A DNA stretch of 53,808 nucleotides from a bacterium (lineage in GTDB: Bacteria > Babelota > Babeliae > Babelales > GCA-2401785): assembly GCA_023249975.1 (NCBI GenBank), contig JAHFBP010000011.1:1-53808 (forward strand). Direction: 5' to 3'. The position numbers and the translations under genes were made by a program. Shown one piece after another: positions 47,030 to 53,808 of the stretch. The notes beneath the pieces were generated by a model that searched no databases, was not told the origin of the DNA, and worked only from the letters and a program-made list of their open reading frames with translations. The stretch's first letter is position 1. Every line of letters begins with the position of its first letter.

Positions 47030-47851
47030 TTATTTTTTCAATTTTTCAAATCGGGCGAGCACATTAAAATCTGAGCTCAAAAAATTTGATTGTCGCTTTT
47101 TTGTCAAACAATCCACTCCATCAAGCGTTGTCGCAATAACCGGCAAAAAGAATTTTTGATACCAAGGGCGAACTTCATACGTTTTACCGTCACGCATGAT
47201 CCATTTTTTGATCGGATAATTTAATGCGCGCACCACATGCTTCATTCTATTCCAAATCACATTGTGTATTTTGTGGGGAAACGTTATTGATGCAAGCTTG
47301 AGATCGTGATTTACCGCATTTTCAAGTTTGGCAAATCGCTCTTTGTTGTATGTTCGATAGTGCCCCAGAGACTTCCATTCATCTGGTGTTGCCGTTCCGC
47401 AAACACGGCCTGGTACGAAAAAAATAACCTCACCACCAGGTTTTAAGACTCGAGCACATTCCTTAAGTACATTTTCATCATGTTCAACATGTTCGAGTGT
47501 ATGAGATGAAACAATGGCATCAAAAAAATTGTCCTCAAATGGCAGCTCTTGTGCATCTCCAACAACCAGCTCGGCTTTCTTCCCATTATATTCAAAAATT
47601 TTTTTCGATCGTTCGATGGCGGTACTAGAAATATCGATTCCATAACATGTAAATTTTTGCAAATCTTCAAGGAGACTTGAGATACCAACCCCTATTTCGA
47701 GAATATTCCCCGATTGAGACTTGAGGGATTGCACAATGTATCTGCGCGTACAAAAGCTCCCAACATCGTATCGAAAAACTTCATAGGCATCGGTATCGAA
47801 ATATTTTTCATAAAACTTGTTATCTAATTTCATAGAAATTTTCTCATTCAA
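47030..47851 (-). CDS. SAM-dependent methyltransferase
   Basis: A class I methyltransferase, 273 residues. Motif I is ILEIGVGISSLLEDL (about 50-64). An acidic residue follows in CYGIDISSTAIERSK. The motif AQELPFEDNFFDAIVSSHTLEHV and KPGGEVIFFVPG match the UbiE/COQ5-like Methyltransf_11 group. In this cluster a sugar O- or C-methylation is likely. The C-terminal 90 residues contain a hydrophobic/basic stretch (HVVRALNYPIKKW) that may touch the membrane. It overlaps the SDR gene by eight bases. Confidence 0.88.
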   Translation of the reverse strand: MNEKISMKLDNKFYEKYFDTDAYEVFRYDVGSFCTRRYIVQSLKSQSGNILEIGVGISSLLEDLQKFTCYGIDISSTAIERSKKIFEYNGKKAELVVGDAQELPFEDNFFDAIVSSHTLEHVEHDENVLKECARVLKPGGEVIFFVPGRVCGTATPDEWKSLGHYRTYNKERFAKLENAVNHDLKLASITFPHKIHNVIWNRMKHVVRALNYPIKKWIMRDGKTYEVRPWYQKFFLPVIATTLDGVDCLTKKRQSNFLSSDFNVLARFEKLKK

Positions 47852-48848
47852 GATTGCATGTTTTGAACATCGACAAAAACAAGTTTTCTTTCAAAAGACG
47901 CTCTTTATCTTGTCTATAAAAATGCTGATTTTTTTTGATCCACTCAAATGACCGCTCAATTCCTGCTTCCAAGTCATATTTAACCACCAAACCTAATTCT
48001 TTGTGTGCAAGTGTTACATCGGCACACCAACTGGCCGGCTCTATGTATTCATATCCATGAACAGACCATTGAATATCAATGTTTTCTATTCCCGAAACTT
48101 TTTTAAAAATCTCAACTGCTTGCCCAAACGAATACTCTTTTCCAGTACCACCATTAAAAACAAAATTATTTTTAGGTTTGATGCGTTCAATATGGAAGTA
48201 CAAGTCAATCAAGTCGTCAATATACATAAAGTCACGGACACAATTTTTTGCAGGTAACTGAACAGGTTCGCCGCGTAAAGCAGCCAAGAATATTCTGGTC
48301 ATAAAATGAAATCGTGTTTCAAGATCCCCGTAAACGGCAAATGGTCTGACAGTATAAATGGGTAAATTGTTGATAATAGCTTCTTTTTGGCAGTAACTCG
48401 TGGCTGCCATCTTGATAATGCCATAATTAGTTACAGGCTCAAGATGCATATCTTCAGCCATGGGAGATGCCTTGAGGCCATATTCATAACTGCTGCCGGT
48501 GTTGATAAAACAATCAAATCCAACCTCTTTGCACACATCAATAAGCTTGACCAAGCCGATAAGATTCACCTCAACAACTTTTTCAAAATCGGTTCCGTAG
48601 GATGAAGCGCCATAAGAAGCGGCATTGAATATTACATCTGGACGGATTCGTCGGACAGTATCAGCAACAAGTCCAAAATTTTCTATATCAACACGTATAA
48701 TTTCCGCATCAAATTGCATGTCATAAAGGCGCCAAAAATCATGATCTGCTTGGCAAATAACGTGTACTTCTACGCCCAATTTGGTTAATCTGCGAACAAG
48801 ATTCGCCCCAATAAAACTAGCACCCCCAACAACAAGACACTTCTTCAT
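47844..48848 (-). CDS. NAD(P)-dependent sugar epimerase/reductase (SDR)
   Basis: An extended short-chain dehydrogenase of 334 residues. NAD motif: KCLVVGGASFIGANLVRRL. Catalytic residues: Ser in NTGSSYEYG and Tyr/Lys in NYGIIK (YxxxK). The pattern EYGLKASPM.E and VRPFAVYGDLETRFHFM with AKNCVRDFMYIDDLIDLYF is like the CDP-abequose/CDP-paratose synthase (RfbJ/RfbS) group and NDP-sugar 4-reductases. Because rfbF and rfbG lie upstream, reduction of CDP-4-keto-6-deoxyglucose is a reasonable guess. The aminotransferase-like rfbH needed for 3,6-dideoxy sugars is absent. Confidence 0.88.
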   Translation of the reverse strand: MKKCLVVGGASFIGANLVRRLTKLGVEVHVICQADHDFWRLYDMQFDAEIIRVDIENFGLVADTVRRIRPDVIFNAASYGASSYGTDFEKVVEVNLIGLVKLIDVCKEVGFDCFINTGSSYEYGLKASPMAEDMHLEPVTNYGIIKMAATSYCQKEAIINNLPIYTVRPFAVYGDLETRFHFMTRIFLAALRGEPVQLPAKNCVRDFMYIDDLIDLYFHIERIKPKNNFVFNGGTGKEYSFGQAVEIFKKVSGIENIDIQWSVHGYEYIEPASWCADVTLAHKELGLVVKYDLEAGIERSFEWIKKNQHFYRQDKERLLKENLFLSMFKTCNLE

Positions 48849-48854
48849 CGATCC

Positions 48855-48866
48855 TCACAATTGTGA
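48855..48866. promoter_or_regulatory. 12-bp palindrome at the ribosome site
   Basis: TCACAATTGTGA is a perfect palindrome 7 bases before the start of the SDR gene. On the minus strand its end forms part of the ribosome site (GTGAGG). It could be an operator or a translation hairpin. The 145-base gap here is the largest in this part of the cluster. Confidence 0.35.
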
Positions 48867-48993
48867 TTTTTTCTCGTAAGAAGATCGTGCGGCGTTCCAA
48901 GTCGCCCGAACTTTTTTAAATCCCGATCTTTATCTTTCTCCAAAGATGCTGGCCCTTTTAATTAAACCATTCGTGCAAATTTGGCAAGATATT

Positions 48994-50025
48994 CTAAAGC
49001 TGGCGCTCTTGAGGTTTATCCACATGAACAATTTTTTGTGATTCTTTTTGCGCCAAAATACGATCAACTATATATGAGGGACGGCCTTTAACTTCATCAA
49101 AAATACGAATCAAATACTCTGCTATCACACTCAAACACAAAAGCTGAACAGTCCCGATAGTCATAACAACCAAAAGCAATGTCATAAATCCACGAGGAGC
49201 CCCATGCATGAAATACGCATACAAATGGAAAGCTGCAAAAACAGTGGTCAATACCGCTGATCCGACAGCTAGGCATGAGATATATTCAAGTGGCTTGTAG
49301 GAGAAATTGACGATCGCTTTTTTTGCCCAATAAAAATACCGCAAAAAGCTAATTTTGGTGTAACCTGAAAAGCGCTCGTCACGCTCATATTCCACACCGA
49401 CTTGCTTAAATCCAACCCACAAACGCAAACCTCGAATGAATATGTCTTTTTCAGGCAATGCGATCATTTCATTCAATGCGCGCCGACCAATCAGACTGAA
49501 GTCCCCTGAATGGAGCGGAATATTCAAATATGAGAGCCAACTGAATACTCGATAAAAAAGAGAGTACCCCAATTTTCGAAACCAGACCTCTTTGCGTTTT
49601 GAATAAACACCATAAACCACCTCGGCACCATTTTCCCACGCTTTGATGAATGCAGGAATCACCTCTGGTGGGTCTTGCAAGTCACAATCAAGAAGTACCG
49701 CCGCAGCTCCAGAACATGCACGTAATCCTGCCAAGTAACTCGATTGTGAAGTCCCAAAATTACGTGACAAAAAAAGCACTTTTACATGCGGATCTTTTTC
49801 AACTAAGTTTTTGAAGATTTCATGTGAACCGTCGGTGCTGGCATTATCAACAAAAATAAGTTCATAGTCATAATCAAGATTGGCAAAAACTTTTTGAACT
49901 CGTTCCTGAGCATGCTCAATGTTGCCTTCTTCGTTGTAGCATGCTGAAATTACGGAAATAACTGCACGTTTTTCACGCTTTGCTGGATTCACTTGTCGCT
50001 CCTGGTTTTGTGATAATAACGGCAT
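48994..50025 (-). CDS. Glycosyltransferase family 2, DPM1/ArnC-like
   Basis: A GT-A transferase of 343 residues. It has VISVISACYNEEGNI, ELIFVDNASTDGSHEIF, the DxD metal site LLDCDLQDPPEV and the acceptor region VYSKRKEVWFRKLGYSLFY. Two C-terminal transmembrane helices (about 240-310) follow. This layout fits polyprenyl-phosphate glycosyltransferases (DPM1, ArnC, GtrB), which make lipid-linked single sugars for GT-C enzymes. The window has three GT-C-like proteins that could use such a donor. Its start lies 53 bases inside the methyltransferase gene before it. Confidence 0.92.
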   Translation of the reverse strand: MPLLSQNQERQVNPAKREKRAVISVISACYNEEGNIEHAQERVQKVFANLDYDYELIFVDNASTDGSHEIFKNLVEKDPHVKVLFLSRNFGTSQSSYLAGLRACSGAAAVLLDCDLQDPPEVIPAFIKAWENGAEVVYGVYSKRKEVWFRKLGYSLFYRVFSWLSYLNIPLHSGDFSLIGRRALNEMIALPEKDIFIRGLRLWVGFKQVGVEYERDERFSGYTKISFLRYFYWAKKAIVNFSYKPLEYISCLAVGSAVLTTVFAAFHLYAYFMHGAPRGFMTLLLVVMTIGTVQLLCLSVIAEYLIRIFDEVKGRPSYIVDRILAQKESQKIVHVDKPQERQL

Positions 50026-50686
50026 AATGCCCGCCCAGTGGTACCCGTGTTATATAAGGCTCAAAAACTCGGAGCTTGCGTAACCACCCAGGAAAGAAAC
50101 AATAATATTTCAAATCACAACTTCCCATCGGTGAAAGCAATGATCGCGCATACCGTGGATACAACATATGTGCATTTTTATCAATCGGAGAAGTCCTAAA
50201 GACGTATTGTGTTCCAGGATTGATTGGATTGAGTTCAAACATCACAAATGAACCCCCGTCTTTCAGCACCCTAAAAATTTCATTGCGCCACAGAACATGT
50301 TCTTCAAAGGGAATATGATGAAACACTCCTGCTGCATAAATGAGGTCAAACGTGTTGTCTTCATAGGGGATGCGTGAATCTGAAATGGTTGCAAATGACA
50401 AAAGAGGAAATTGCTTTTGAGCTTCTTGGATACTTTTGCTCGACGGATCGGTACCAAAATGGTGTGAATTGGGCACTAACTTGCTCAGATGCTTGGTCAT
50501 CACGCCATCACCACAGCCATAATCAAGTATTGAATACGTTTTTTGAGTCAACCATGGCAACCATTCAATCAGTTTTTTTGATTTGTAATGTGCAAAAAAT
50601 TCTGAAGTTTCACCAGAAACTGCCAAGACATTGCTTACATGATCACGATAATCTTTGATGTAATCATCAAACTCATGGCGTTGCAT
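49973..50686 (-). CDS. SAM-dependent methyltransferase
   Basis: A class I methyltransferase of 237 residues. Motif I: SILDYGCGDGVMTKHL (about 72-87). FDLIYAAGVFHHIPFEEHVL and VLKDGGSFVMFELNPINPGT are the post-motif regions. The C-terminal part (FFPGWLRKLRVFEPYI) resembles methyltransferases of polysaccharide clusters. The product is unknown. It overlaps rfbG by 14 bases and the GT2 gene by 53 bases. Confidence 0.88.
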   Translation of the reverse strand: MQRHEFDDYIKDYRDHVSNVLAVSGETSEFFAHYKSKKLIEWLPWLTQKTYSILDYGCGDGVMTKHLSKLVPNSHHFGTDPSSKSIQEAQKQFPLLSFATISDSRIPYEDNTFDLIYAAGVFHHIPFEEHVLWRNEIFRVLKDGGSFVMFELNPINPGTQYVFRTSPIDKNAHMLYPRYARSLLSPMGSCDLKYYCFFPGWLRKLRVFEPYITRVPLGGHYAVIITKPGATSESSKA

Positions 50687-51719
50687 GGCGACCTCCTTGT
50701 TCAGAAAATAATTTTAAATCATCGAGGTTGGGTAAATCCTGATTATTCAAATACGCCTGATACCAGACAATGGTTTCGACAAGTGCTTGATCAATGGTAT
50801 AGCGAGACGTCCATCCCAGCATTTTTTGAATTTTTTCAGTGGCAACATATTGTGCTGGAATTTCACATTGCGCTTCATTTTTAATGACGATTTCAAAGTC
50901 ATCAATTTTCATAGTTTTGGCAATAAGGTTAATCAAATCAATCACATTATAGTTGTCTTGAGCACTGACATTAAACGCCTCTCCACCCAAATTTTTGGTG
51001 TGCATGTTTTCAGCAATAGCCAAATAGGCATCTACCACATCCAAAACATAGATATAATCGCGAATCAATTTTCCATCTGACCGAACAATTACCTTTTCTT
51101 TATTCAAAAGAGACTTGATGGTTCCAGGAACAATGCGATTGAAATGCAAGTCACCGCCGCCATAAAAATTACCACAACGAGTCACACTCACAGGCAATCC
51201 ATAGGTAAAAAAATAACTTTGCGAAACGAGATCAGTGCACGCCTTGGAGACATCATAAGGATACCGACCCACGAGCGGCATATCCTCTTGATACGGCAAA
51301 ATATCGGATGAGCCATAAGCCTTGTCTGATGAAGCAACGACGACCGATTTAATAAATTTAGACAATCGACACGCTTCCAAAACGGTCCAGGTTCCTTCAA
51401 TGTTTGACCGGAAGGTCATCATCGGTTGAATCATGGCTAATCCAACTAAAGCCTGAGCTCCAAGATGAAAAACATGTGCAACTTCATATTCTCGCAAAAC
51501 ACGCTGCACCATTGCAAAATCAGTAATGTCAGCGCAAACAAACCGAACATCACCACCATTTTTGATCATTTGTGCATAACGACTTGCGAGAAAATTATTG
51601 TCGTAAACGATAACCTGTGCGCCCAAACGACTGAGCATATTAACAAGCCACATCCCAAGAAAGCCGCCTCCGCCTGTTACCAAAACTGATTGCCCGGCCC
51701 AGAACTTTCGCTTGTCCAT
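50673..51719 (-). CDS. rfbG: CDP-glucose 4,6-dehydratase
   Basis: Converts CDP-glucose to CDP-4-keto-6-deoxyglucose. The extended SDR of 348 residues begins SVLVTGGGGFLGMWLVNML. It has catalytic Ser/Asp/Lys in VVASSDKAYGSSDILPYQED, Tyr and Lys in YPYDVSKACTDLVSQSYF, and the family sequence VTRCGNFYGGGDLHFNRIVP. The last two are close to RfbG/DdhB. With rfbF next to it the assignment is firm. The ribosome site GGAAGGAAC precedes the ATG. Confidence 0.95.
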   Translation of the reverse strand: MDKRKFWAGQSVLVTGGGGFLGMWLVNMLSRLGAQVIVYDNNFLASRYAQMIKNGGDVRFVCADITDFAMVQRVLREYEVAHVFHLGAQALVGLAMIQPMMTFRSNIEGTWTVLEACRLSKFIKSVVVASSDKAYGSSDILPYQEDMPLVGRYPYDVSKACTDLVSQSYFFTYGLPVSVTRCGNFYGGGDLHFNRIVPGTIKSLLNKEKVIVRSDGKLIRDYIYVLDVVDAYLAIAENMHTKNLGGEAFNVSAQDNYNVIDLINLIAKTMKIDDFEIVIKNEAQCEIPAQYVATEKIQKMLGWTSRYTIDQALVETIVWYQAYLNNQDLPNLDDLKLFSEQGGRHATP

Positions 51720-51799
51720 TAGGTTCCTTCCTCGTGCCCTCTTATTTTTTAAAAATAATTAATCACCCGAAAACTACGTGTTTTTCGAATGATTGCGCA

Positions 51800-51827
51800 A
51801 GTATATCAGGAACAAATCGTGTCTCAA
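51800..51827 (-). promoter_or_regulatory. Sigma70-like promoter before rfbG
   Basis: On the minus strand TTGAGA (51827-51822), a 16-base spacer and TATACT (51805-51800). It lies about 80 bases before rfbG, in the gap after rfbF, so the large downstream gene run can be transcribed on its own. Confidence 0.55.
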
Positions 51828-51854
51828 GAAAAAATTCTTTTACCAAAAGCTATC

Positions 51855-52712
51855 TCAACACAGCTCACTTTCTCTCACGACAGGACGCAAACCATGTACT
51901 TCCTCATGCTCAGAACCAAAAGTGTTTGTATGATCCCACACTTTCCATGGCGCGCCTGATTCCCACAACTGTTCCAACTGAACACGTTCTTTTATGGTGT
52001 CCATGCACTGCCAAAATCCAAAATGATGGTATGCAGAAAGCTGTCCAAGTTGCGCAGCATTGCGCAACGGCTCTTTTTCCAAAACAAGTGATGGGCTTGC
52101 CGTTAATGTATCCAAAAAACTTTTTTCAAATACAAAAAATCCACCATTAATCCAGGTGCTGTCTTCTTCATGTTTTTCTTTAAATGCCTGAACGGCCGAA
52201 CCATTCATCTCAAGATTTCCAAAGCGTGCTGGACTTTTTACCGCTGTGAGCGTTGCCATTTTGCCGTGAGCTTCATGAAATTTGAGCAGATGATTAATAT
52301 CGACATCAGCAATGCCATCACCATAGGTCAGAAAAAAACGATCGGTGTCGATGTACCGAGCCACGCGAGCAAGCCGTCCGCCAGTCTGACAATCCAAACC
52401 AGTATCGACAAGGGTCACATCCCAATCTTCACCATGCAACACATGTTCAGTAATATTTCCCGAACGCGTATTGATCGTAAAATCAGCATGATGCAGCCGA
52501 GAACGTAAAAAATAATCTTTGATGACTTCGCCTTTGTAACCAAGACAAATAATGAATCGACGAAATCCATAATGAGCATACGTTTTCATGATGTGCCACA
52601 AAACCGGCTGATTACCGACGGTTACCATCGGCTTGGGACGAATGTCCGTTTCTTCCCGCAAGCGCGTCCCCAAACCACCGGCCAAGATCACCACAGGAAT
52701 ATTGGTATTCAT
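51855..52712 (-). CDS. rfbF: Glucose-1-phosphate cytidylyltransferase
   Basis: Makes CDP-glucose from glucose-1-phosphate and CTP. The nucleotidyltransferase signature is PVVILAGGLGTRLREETDI with KPMVTVGNQPVLWHIMK, and the catalytic Asp is in FLTYGDGIADVDI. The RfbF-type residues (LREETDIRPKPMV and YGDG) separate it from glucose-1-phosphate thymidylyl- or uridylyltransferases. The ATG at 52712 is chosen because the extra codons to 52778 overlap a promoter and are not in the family. Length is 285 residues, slightly longer than usual at the C-terminus. Confidence 0.95.
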   Translation of the reverse strand: MNTNIPVVILAGGLGTRLREETDIRPKPMVTVGNQPVLWHIMKTYAHYGFRRFIICLGYKGEVIKDYFLRSRLHHADFTINTRSGNITEHVLHGEDWDVTLVDTGLDCQTGGRLARVARYIDTDRFFLTYGDGIADVDINHLLKFHEAHGKMATLTAVKSPARFGNLEMNGSAVQAFKEKHEEDSTWINGGFFVFEKSFLDTLTASPSLVLEKEPLRNAAQLGQLSAYHHFGFWQCMDTIKERVQLEQLWESGAPWKVWDHTNTFGSEHEEVHGLRPVVRESELC

Positions 52713-52748
52713 AACATCTCCCAATAATTTAACCGTAATTATTGAGCG

Positions 52749-52778
52749 ATTATAGACACAAAATGCCAATCCCCTCAA
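52749..52778 (-). promoter_or_regulatory. Sigma70-like promoter before rfbF
   Basis: On the minus strand TTGAGG (52778-52773), an 18-base spacer and TATAAT (52754-52749). The expected start of transcription is about 30 bases before the rfbF ATG at 52712. Confidence 0.6.
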
Positions 52779-52784
52779 AAAAAC

Positions 52785-53630
52785 TTATGTATTTTCTGGT
52801 GCGAGATACCAATTTTTAATGACGAAGAGGGAAATATAACCTATGCAAAGATATACCAATGTTGGAGTTTGATATGAAAAGTAGGAACATAATTCATGCG
52901 ATATTTCTGCTATAATCAAGAAAAGAATAATAGCTATTATCCATGCCATTACGACCTTCAGGTGATGAGAATTTGTAACTAACGCCACGCGACGTTTTTC
53001 ATCAAAATTAGATTTCTCACCAAGGTTTTGGTTGCTTGTTACTAAGTCGTGGCAGTTTTTTACATATTTTTGAGAAAAAGAAAGAATATCATGATTCTTA
53101 CGATCAAGATTCAAAAGAGTTATGCGATTGTTAATATGACAGCCAAGATGCGCCCCTAAAAATGCCATTAATCTAATTGACCATGCAGATTTTTTTGAAA
53201 CAACATCTGCTAAATTTTTAACCACGATAACAATTGATTCTATCTGATCTGAATTTCCCTGTTTTTGGACTACAACAAAGTCACAAATCTCAGTCCACGG
53301 AATATGTCCATACCGAACAACCCACATGCCATTATCATCAAAAATTACAACAGGCAGCTCTCCCTTAAGAAGGGAAAAATATGCTGGGAAAAAATATATT
53401 ATAAAAAACAGAAACCAACCCACATATAGATACAATAGTGGCTTTGTCAAAAGAAGTAACAGAGACCCAAGGTAGTATGAGTCAAAAAAAATAATCTTCT
53501 GAATTTGACCAAGCGAAAACAATCCACCTGATATCAACGCAATTCCAGCAAGCATCCAGAGAAATCCCTGAAAACACTGCATTGATATTTTTTTATCAGA
53601 ATAAATAACCATCTTTACTGCTTTATTCAT
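52785..53630 (-). CDS. Membrane protein of unknown function (STM3941-like layout)
   Basis: A 281-residue protein. Two transmembrane helices (about 23-48 and 57-85) are followed by a soluble domain with VVIFDDNGMWVVRYGHIPW and a hydrophilic stretch, then two more helices (about 230-275). The soluble part (a GHIPWTEI-type sequence after a beta-hairpin) resembles the PH-like fold of STM3941-type proteins. That is a weak visual match. It is transcribed toward rfbF, but rfbF has its own promoter. Confidence 0.65.
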   Translation of the reverse strand: MNKAVKMVIYSDKKISMQCFQGFLWMLAGIALISGGLFSLGQIQKIIFFDSYYLGSLLLLLTKPLLYLYVGWFLFFIIYFFPAYFSLLKGELPVVIFDDNGMWVVRYGHIPWTEICDFVVVQKQGNSDQIESIVIVVKNLADVVSKKSAWSIRLMAFLGAHLGCHINNRITLLNLDRKNHDILSFSQKYVKNCHDLVTSNQNLGEKSNFDEKRRVALVTNSHHLKVVMAWIIAIILFLIIAEISHELCSYFSYQTPTLVYLCIGYISLFVIKNWYLAPENT

Positions 53631-53648
53631 AAAAAGGCCTACTTAAAA

Positions 53649-53693
53649 TGATCACCCCTGCCGATTAAGACACCCAATCGGCAAAGGTGATCA
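53649..53693 (-). terminator. Hairpin terminator downstream of the partial gene
   Basis: TGATCACC (53649-53656) pairs with GGTGATCA (53686-53693), and inside it GCCGATT (53660-53666) pairs with AATCGGC (53676-53682). On the minus strand the stem is followed by TTTTAAG. It ends the gene that runs in from the right edge. Confidence 0.7.
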
Positions 53694-53737
53694 TATAACT
53701 GCAATCTATTTCAGACAAAATGCCAAAGGCTTGGTTA

Positions 53738-53808
53738 TTACGGCAAAAGCGGACATGCTGTAAAATAGCCCCCAATCAATGTAGCGGCACCGTCAATAAC
53801 TGCTACCG
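53738..53808 (-). CDS. 3' end of an unknown gene (cut by the window)
   Basis: The last 22 codons and stop of a minus-strand frame: ...VAVIDGAATLIGGYFTACP and LLP. Hydrophobic and glycine-rich, perhaps a membrane or small-peptide C-terminus. Support comes only from the open frame and the terminator that follows. Confidence 0.4.
   Translation of the reverse strand, partial: VAVIDGAATLIGGYFTACPLLP

Overview
The window looks like a compact, AT-rich chromosome of a host-associated Gram-negative-type bacterium, most like the phylum Dependentiae (TM6) or a similar intracellular symbiont of protists. This is an inference from gene content, as no 16S rRNA gene is present. The signs are an ordinary bacterial core (ftsQ-ftsA-ftsZ, rlmB, tyrS, efp-nusB, three tRNAs) mixed with many small proteins carrying signal peptides, several with eukaryote-type modules (F-box-like, leucine-rich repeats, RING finger). 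AAA ATPase/nuclease families typical of such genomes also occur, and decayed gene copies are frequent.

Layout. 1-4.5 kb: a secreted orphan facing the division genes ftsZ, ftsA and ftsQ (minus strand). 4.6-8.6 kb: a secreted F-box-like protein, rlmB, tRNA-Val/Asn/Asp, a secreted orphan and a secreted LRR protein. 8.7-11.4 kb: an AAA/DUF4143 ATPase, a 75-bp leftover of a second LRR gene, and two small secreted proteins, one with an A AAA AAG slippery site at its end. 11.6-17.4 kb: two large paralogous secreted proteins that join a two-motif phospholipase D/nuclease domain to a RING finger and a new C-terminal repeat. This is the most unusual locus. 17.4-21.5 kb: an rRNA-type methyltransferase, a secreted orphan, tyrS, a HEPN-like protein with a degenerate catalytic motif, and a site-2-protease homologue whose HExxH is gone. 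21.7-26.6 kb: two TMTC-like GT-C/TPR membrane proteins. 26.6-31.9 kb: a group of secreted alanine/lysine-rich proteins around efp-nusB.

31.9-53.6 kb is one long, mostly minus-strand polysaccharide cluster. rfbF and rfbG make CDP-4-keto-6-deoxyglucose, and a following SDR enzyme may reduce it. Ugd and a UDP-glucuronate decarboxylase make UDP-glucuronate and UDP-xylose. Four GT4 enzymes, a CgeB-like transferase, a DPM1/ArnC-like GT2, a GT-C-like membrane protein, two methyltransferases, an AsnB amidotransferase and a Wzx-type flippase would build and export the glycan. Many genes overlap by 1-14 bases, so much of the cluster is probably co-translated. No clear Wzy polymerase, WaaL ligase or initiating sugar-phosphate transferase is visible.

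A dispersed palindromic element runs through the window (CCCTTCGATAC, a variable central hairpin, then CACTCAGGGCATGCGG). It occurs as inverted pairs between genes and as in-frame insertions inside two glycosyltransferase genes, which resembles Rickettsia palindromic elements. Its central stem changes sequence but keeps pairing, which points to selection or propagation at the structural level.

Working view, partly inference: the secreted F-box, RING and LRR proteins could act on a host ubiquitin system, while the glycan cluster and GT-C/TPR proteins build the cell surface.
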